DNA of 9,614 nt. It comes from Streptosporangiaceae bacterium. Its GTDB lineage: Bacteria > Actinomycetota > Actinomycetes > Streptosporangiales > Streptosporangiaceae. The position numbers and the translations under genes are program-made. The notes below the pieces were generated by a model. It saw only the letters and a list, made by a program, of their open reading frames with translations, did no database searches and was not told where the DNA came from. The stretch's first letter is position 1; the number at the start of each line of letters is the position of its first letter. The stretch spans positions 1-9,614 of the forward strand of contig JASHSZ010000315.1 in NCBI GenBank assembly GCA_030040815.1, in the 5' to 3' direction. Below, piece by piece: positions 6,238 through 9,614 of the stretch.

Positions 6238-6951
6238 CTACTGACCGGTCGTCACCGGGTCGGCCCGGCGTAGTGACGCCGCGATGGCCGCGGCTGCCGC
6301 GCCCGGATCGGCCGCACCGGTGATGGGCCGACCGATCACGAGCAGGTCGGCCCCCGACCGCAGTGCCTCTTGCGGCGTCGCGACCCGGGCCTGGTCATGG
6401 ATATCCGCGCCAGCCGGCCGCACGCCAGGCGTGATCAGCATGATGTCGTTACCCACCTCGCGGCGCACCGCCGCGACCTCATGCGGCGAGCACACCAGGC
6501 CGCGGGCGCCGGCCTCGACCGCCAATGCCGCCAGCCGCCGGACCGCGCCGCTCACCGGACCGGCGATGCCAATCCGGTCCAGGTCTGACTCCCCCAGTGA
6601 GGTGAGCACGGTCACCGCGACGATCCTGGTGGCCGGGATCGCCTCGGCCGCCGCCGTGATCGCGGCCGCGCCCGCGGCGGCGTGCACGGTCAGCATTGCC
6701 GGCCGCAGCCGGGCAACCGCGCGCGCCGCGCCAGCGACCGTGGCCGGGATGTCGTGCAGCTTCAGGTCCAGGAAGATCTGCGCACCACTGGCCCCGCGGA
6801 CCGACGCGACCACGCTGGGGCCGTAGCGCAGATACAGCTCAAGCCCGATCTTCAGCGCGCTGACGTGGGGTGTGACGAGGCTGGCGCATCGCGCGGCGGA
6901 ATCCAGGTCCGGCGCGTCCAGGGCGACGGCGATCGGCGCTCGGTCGGCCAT
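6238..6951 (-). CDS. pyrF: Orotidine 5'-phosphate decarboxylase (short, type 1 form)
   Basis: PyrF removes CO2 from orotidine monophosphate to give UMP, the last step of the de novo pathway. The 237-residue protein has the signature FLDLKLHDIP (60-69), with the catalytic Asp62–Lys64–Asp67 network. It also has ALDAP (10-14) and ALKIGLELY (32-40) for substrate binding, TPGVRP at 174-179 and the phosphate-binding VIGRPI at 205-210. Length and the DLKLHDI motif place it with the short form typified by E. coli and Bacillus. From memory, Mycobacterium and Streptomyces use the longer type 2 enzyme. The start is ATG at 6951, sharing one base with the pyrD stop (TGATG), so it is translated by coupling. 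It is the last gene of the pyr block. Confidence 0.96.
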   Translation of the reverse strand: MADRAPIAVALDAPDLDSAARCASLVTPHVSALKIGLELYLRYGPSVVASVRGASGAQIFLDLKLHDIPATVAGAARAVARLRPAMLTVHAAAGAAAITAAAEAIPATRIVAVTVLTSLGESDLDRIGIAGPVSGAVRRLAALAVEAGARGLVCSPHEVAAVRREVGNDIMLITPGVRPAGADIHDQARVATPQEALRSGADLLVIGRPITGAADPGAAAAAIAASLRRADPVTTGQ

Positions 6952-7931
6952 CAGATCCTCCTCGTTCTGCCACTGGGGCTCGCGGAGCGACCGGTGAGCG
7001 CCGCCTTGGGCTGATGGGCGAGCCCGACGACGTCCGCCAGCCGCTCGACGCCACGACCGCTCAGCTCCTCCTCGAGCTCACGCAGGATCCGCGTGCACGC
7101 GGACGGGTCATGGAAGATCGTGGTCCCCACGCTGACCATGGCGGCGCCCGCCAGGATTAGCTCCAGCGCGTCCTGCCCGGTCCGTACGCCGCCCATGCCG
7201 ATGATGGGCACGCTGGGCAGCGCCTCGCGGACCTGCCAGATGCAGCGCACCGCGATAGGCCGGATGGCCGGCCCGGACAGGCCGCCGGTCATCCCGGCGA
7301 GGTGCGGGCGCATGGTGTCGGTGTCGATGACCATACCCAGCAGCGTGTTGATCATCGAAAGCCCGTCCGCACCCGCGGATACGCACGCCTTCGCGATCTC
7401 CACGATGTCGGTGACGTCGGGCGAGAGCTTGGCGAACACCGGGATGTCATACCTGGCCTGGCTGCGAACAGCCTCGACCACCGCTGCGGCGTCGGCGGGA
7501 TTGCACGCGAACACCTGACCACGGTGCTCAACGTTCGGGCACGAGATGTTGACCTCGATCGCAGTGACGCCCGCCGCGTCCGACAGCCGCGCGGCCAGGT
7601 CGGCATATTCGCCGACCGTACCGCCGGCGATGGACACCACCGCGCGCGCCCCGCGGGATAGCAGCCAGGGCAGGTCGCGCCGCAGGAAGGCGTCGATCCC
7701 CGGCCCCTGCAACCCGATGGAGTTCAGCATTCCGCTCGGCGTCTCGGCCATCCGCGGAGTCGGCCGCCCCGATCTCGCACCGAGCATGACCGACTTGGTG
7801 ACGACGGCGCCCAGCTTCGACACATCCATGAACTGAGCGAGCTCGCGGCCTGCTCCGGCGCACCCGGACGCGGTCATGATCGGGTTGGGCAGCTCGACGT
7901 GACCGAGCCTGGTCCGCAGGTCAACCGCCAT
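6951..7931 (-). CDS. pyrD: Dihydroorotate dehydrogenase, class 1B catalytic subunit
   Basis: This FMN enzyme oxidises dihydroorotate to orotate in the cytoplasm. The class 1B form works as a complex with PyrK, passing electrons to NAD+. The 326 residues show the (beta/alpha)8 landmarks: NPIMTASG (16-23), VVTKSVML (43-50), MLNSIGLQGPG (68-78), NISCPN (128-133) with catalytic Cys131, and the FMN-binding AKLSPDV (167-173). These are followed by GGLSGPAIRPIA (216-227) and IIGMGGV (243-249). There is no membrane-binding N-terminal helix as in class 2. I chose ATG at 7931 because AAGG (7942-7939) lies seven bases upstream and the product begins [14 protein letters not shown], right at the family's conserved start. 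An upstream reading from 7988 adds 19 unconserved residues. It overlaps the pyrK end by 11 bases and pyrF by one. Confidence 0.95.
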   Translation of the reverse strand: MAVDLRTRLGHVELPNPIMTASGCAGAGRELAQFMDVSKLGAVVTKSVMLGARSGRPTPRMAETPSGMLNSIGLQGPGIDAFLRRDLPWLLSRGARAVVSIAGGTVGEYADLAARLSDAAGVTAIEVNISCPNVEHRGQVFACNPADAAAVVEAVRSQARYDIPVFAKLSPDVTDIVEIAKACVSAGADGLSMINTLLGMVIDTDTMRPHLAGMTGGLSGPAIRPIAVRCIWQVREALPSVPIIGMGGVRTGQDALELILAGAAMVSVGTTIFHDPSACTRILRELEEELSGRGVERLADVVGLAHQPKAALTGRSASPSGRTRRI

Positions 7932-9126
7932 GGCCCTGCCTTCTCGCGCCCCTGCCGCGCGCGCCGCCCCCGCGTGCGCCGGCCTCACCAGCGCCAGCGA
8001 CCCGACTCTGCTGCGGAGCGCCAGCCGGGCCGCCCGCCTGCCCGGTCACAGCCACCTGCCCCGCACCGCCGACCACAGCCGGCTCCCCCTGCTGCTCGTC
8101 CGCAGCCTGGCCGTCCGCAGCCAGCCCGGTCCCGCCCTGCCCGTCCGCAGCCAGCCCGGTCCCGCCCTGGCCGTCCGCAGCCAGCCCGGTCCCGCCCTGG
8201 CCGTCCGCAGCCTGCCCGCCGCGACCTTGCGCCAGGGCAGCGCGGTGGGCGCGCGGCTCCCAGCCGGGCGCGCCGAACGCATCAAACGGAATGGTGCCGA
8301 CGTCGTCCCAGCGCACCTGCTCACCCCGGTAAACCGGCCCGTCCACACACGACCGGGACATCCGCGTGATGCCGTCCGACCCGATGACGGGCAGCACGCA
8401 CGTCATGCACACGCCCACGCCGCAGGCCATCGCTTCCTCGACCGCGACCTGGACAGGGATGTCGTAGCGGCGGGCGAGGACGGTCACCTGCCGGAGCATC
8501 GGCATGGGCCCGCACGCATAGATGACGTCGGTTCGACCGTCGTGGATGAACTGGTCCAGTAGGTCGGTCACCAGCCCGCGGCTGCCGAGCGAGCCGTCCT
8601 CGGTGGTGATGGCCGCTGACCGGCCGGTACGCCGCGCGGTCAGCGCGCCGAATACCCGATCCCCGGTACCGGCCCCGAGCAGGAAGTCGATCTCACACCC
8701 GCGCTCGCGCAGCCGCGCCGCTAGGGCGAACAGCGGCGCGCTGCCGTAGCCGCCGCCGATGAGCAGGCAGTTCGCCGGGTCGCGCGGCAGCGGGAACGGC
8801 CGCCCCAGCGGTCCGGTGACGTCCAGCACGTCCCTGGCCCGGCGCTCCGCGAGCCACTGTGTGCCGCGGCCGCGCACCGCAAACACGAATTCCACCGTAC
8901 CGCCGTGGTCGGGCCGGACGTCGTGGATGGCGAACGCCCTGCTCAGCATCATCGAGGTGTCCGGGCCGCCGACCGCCAGGGTGATGAACTGGCCGGGCCG
9001 GAATCGCGCCGCGATTGCCGGGGCGACCAGCGTCATGGCGTAGTAGGCGTCTACCGGACGGACCGTCAGGACCGTTCCGCGCACCTGTACCGGGCCCGCC
9101 TGGGCCTGCAGTTCGCCGTGCGTCAT
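7921..9126 (-). CDS. pyrK: Dihydroorotate dehydrogenase electron-transfer subunit with long repetitive C-terminal tail
   Basis: PyrK carries electrons from PyrD's FMN through a [2Fe-2S] cluster and FAD to NAD+. Residues ~11-110 form the FAD domain, with MLSRAFAI (60-67), GRGTQWL (86-92) and GPLGRPF (105-111). The NAD-binding part begins at [13 protein letters not shown] (121-133) and includes YACGPMPM (203-210). The cluster ligands Cys235, 240, 243 and 260 lie in CGVGVCMTC and SRSCVDGP. Normal PyrK ends near 280. Here about 120 more residues follow, rich in Gly, Ala, Gln and Arg, including three decapeptides [10 protein letters not shown] (309-338) and a basic end ([12 protein letters not shown]). 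The tail looks disordered and its role is unknown. The start is ATG at 9126, inside the carB stop (ATGA, 4-base overlap); readings from further upstream lie over carB. The reading frame ends 11 bases inside pyrD. Confidence 0.94.
   Translation of the reverse strand: MTHGELQAQAGPVQVRGTVLTVRPVDAYYAMTLVAPAIAARFRPGQFITLAVGGPDTSMMLSRAFAIHDVRPDHGGTVEFVFAVRGRGTQWLAERRARDVLDVTGPLGRPFPLPRDPANCLLIGGGYGSAPLFALAARLRERGCEIDFLLGAGTGDRVFGALTARRTGRSAAITTEDGSLGSRGLVTDLLDQFIHDGRTDVIYACGPMPMLRQVTVLARRYDIPVQVAVEEAMACGVGVCMTCVLPVIGSDGITRMSRSCVDGPVYRGEQVRWDDVGTIPFDAFGAPGWEPRAHRAALAQGRGGQAADGQGGTGLAADGQGGTGLAADGQGGTGLAADGQAADEQQGEPAVVGGAGQVAVTGQAGGPAGAPQQSRVAGAGEAGARGGGARGRGARRQGHGG
8111..8212 (-). repeat. 30-base tandem repeat within pyrK (three full copies plus a partial)
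   Basis: Three consecutive 30-base units (8111-8140, 8141-8170, 8171-8200) are identical except for their final base in the first copy. A fourth begins at 8201 and holds for about 12 bases. A shortened variant precedes them at 8097-8110. The unit length is a multiple of three, so copy changes keep the PyrK frame and only add or remove the decapeptide [10 protein letters not shown]. The near-identity suggests recent slippage, as in a variable-number repeat. Confidence 0.9.
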
Positions 9127-9614
9127 CGGGTCCCCGCGCCGGGCTGCGCGCTGCCGACGGCGGCGTCCGGGTGCGGCGCCGTCTCGTCCGGGCTTGCCAC
9201 CGTGCGCAGGCGCGCCGCGTGCTCCTGAAGCGACCGCACGCTCACCTCGTCTCTGTCGATGGCCTCGATGCCCTGCACGGCCGCCCACAGTCCTTGCACC
9301 GTGGTGATGCACGGGATAGCCCGCCGGACGGCCGCGGTCCGGATCTCGTACCCGTCCCGCCGGAAACCGCGCTGTGCCGGTCCGCCGTACGGCGTGTTCA
9401 CGATCAGGTCTACCTGGCCGTCGAGAATCCGTTCGACAATCGTCGGCTCGCCGTCCGGCCCAGGCCCCTCACTATGCTTACGGACGATGGTGGCATGAAC
9501 GCCGTTACGGCGCAGAACCTCTCCGGTTCCGCGGGTCGCCCAGATCTCGAAGCCCAGCTCGGCCAGCCGCTTGACAGGGAAGATCATGGACCGCTTGTCC
9601 CTGCCCGCCACGGT
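9123..9614 (-). CDS. carB: Carbamoyl-phosphate synthase large subunit, C-terminal allosteric domain (partial)
   Basis: CarB with CarA makes carbamoyl phosphate from glutamine, bicarbonate and ATP for pyrimidine and arginine synthesis. Only the last 163 codons are inside the window; the full protein is about 1,100 residues. What remains is the MGS-like domain that binds effectors such as UMP. It shows [20 protein letters not shown] near the start, then [13 protein letters not shown] (26-38), [25 protein letters not shown] (70-77), [10 protein letters not shown] (87-96) and [16 protein letters not shown] (104-119). Between NTPYG and DGYEIR there are a few more residues (GPAQRGFRR) than usual for the family as I recall it. 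An unconserved tail of ~25 residues ends the protein. It overlaps pyrK by four bases (ATGA), so it is the upstream gene of the same operon. Confidence 0.96.
   Translation of the reverse strand, partial: TVAGRDKRSMIFPVKRLAELGFEIWATRGTGEVLRRNGVHATIVRKHSEGPGPDGEPTIVERILDGQVDLIVNTPYGGPAQRGFRRDGYEIRTAAVRRAIPCITTVQGLWAAVQGIEAIDRDEVSVRSLQEHAARLRTVASPDETAPHPDAAVGSAQPGAGTR

Noticed and set aside
7932..7988. Longer pyrD start at 7988
   Set aside because: The extra 19 residues are Ala/Arg-rich and unconserved and lie inside the pyrK tail. The ATG at 7931 has a well-placed AAGG and matches the family start.
8097..8212. Tandem repeat considered as a CRISPR array
   Set aside because: The units follow each other with no spacers, have no internal dyad and translate in frame as part of PyrK.
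7930..8562. Plus-strand open frame of 210 codons across the pyrK tail
   Set aside because: It is antisense to PyrK and repetitive only because of the 30-base repeat. It has no ribosome binding site or family match.
9127..9312. Longer pyrK start at 9312
   Set aside because: The extension is the shadow of the carB C-terminal domain. ATG at 9126 gives the standard ATGA overlap and the normal PyrK N-terminus.

Overview
The window is a stretch of core chromosome from a high-GC Gram-positive bacterium (Actinomycetota). This rests on three things: the very GC-rich sequence, the frequent GTG starts (metK, coaBC, rpoZ, mihF, priA), and the gene order and product types. An actinobacterial-type integration host factor (MihF) sits beside gmk and rpoZ, and PriA has lost its helicase motifs. 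From memory, the order carB–pyrD–pyrF–mihF–gmk–rpoZ–coaBC–metK–priA matches the conserved actinobacterial cluster known from Streptomyces. The class 1B PyrD with PyrK and the short PyrF argue against Mycobacterium or Streptomyces itself. A Streptosporangiales-like lineage is a guess only.

Every supported gene lies on the minus strand, so transcription runs from the right edge to the left. First comes a pyrimidine block: the carB 3' end (9614-9123), pyrK (9126-7921), pyrD (7931-6951) and pyrF (6951-6238). These genes overlap by 4, 11 and 1 bases, so they are almost certainly one translationally coupled operon for UMP synthesis. PyrK carries a C-terminal tail of about 120 residues with a decapeptide tandem repeat.

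A 271-base gap (5967-6237) holds no convincing gene but much structure. Interlocking hairpins follow pyrF, then a possible -10 element, a bulged leader stem-loop, and two adjacent 13-base palindromes. The second palindrome contains the mihF ribosome binding site. The second block follows: mihF (nucleoid protein), gmk (GMP kinase), rpoZ (RNA polymerase omega, overlapping gmk by 22 bases) and coaBC (coenzyme A synthesis).

A 104-base gap leads to metK (S-adenosylmethionine synthetase). A 123-base gap with a good sigma-70-type promoter then leads to an unrecognised single-pass membrane protein with a Trp/Pro-rich cytoplasmic half. Last comes priA, cut by the left edge.

Most of this is housekeeping: pyrimidine and purine nucleotides, cofactors CoA and SAM, transcription and nucleoid structure, and replication restart. 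I see no RNA genes, mobile elements, CRISPR arrays or defence genes, and no obvious new multi-gene system. The points most worth a second look are the repeat-bearing PyrK tail, the structured region upstream of mihF, and the unknown membrane protein with its own promoter.
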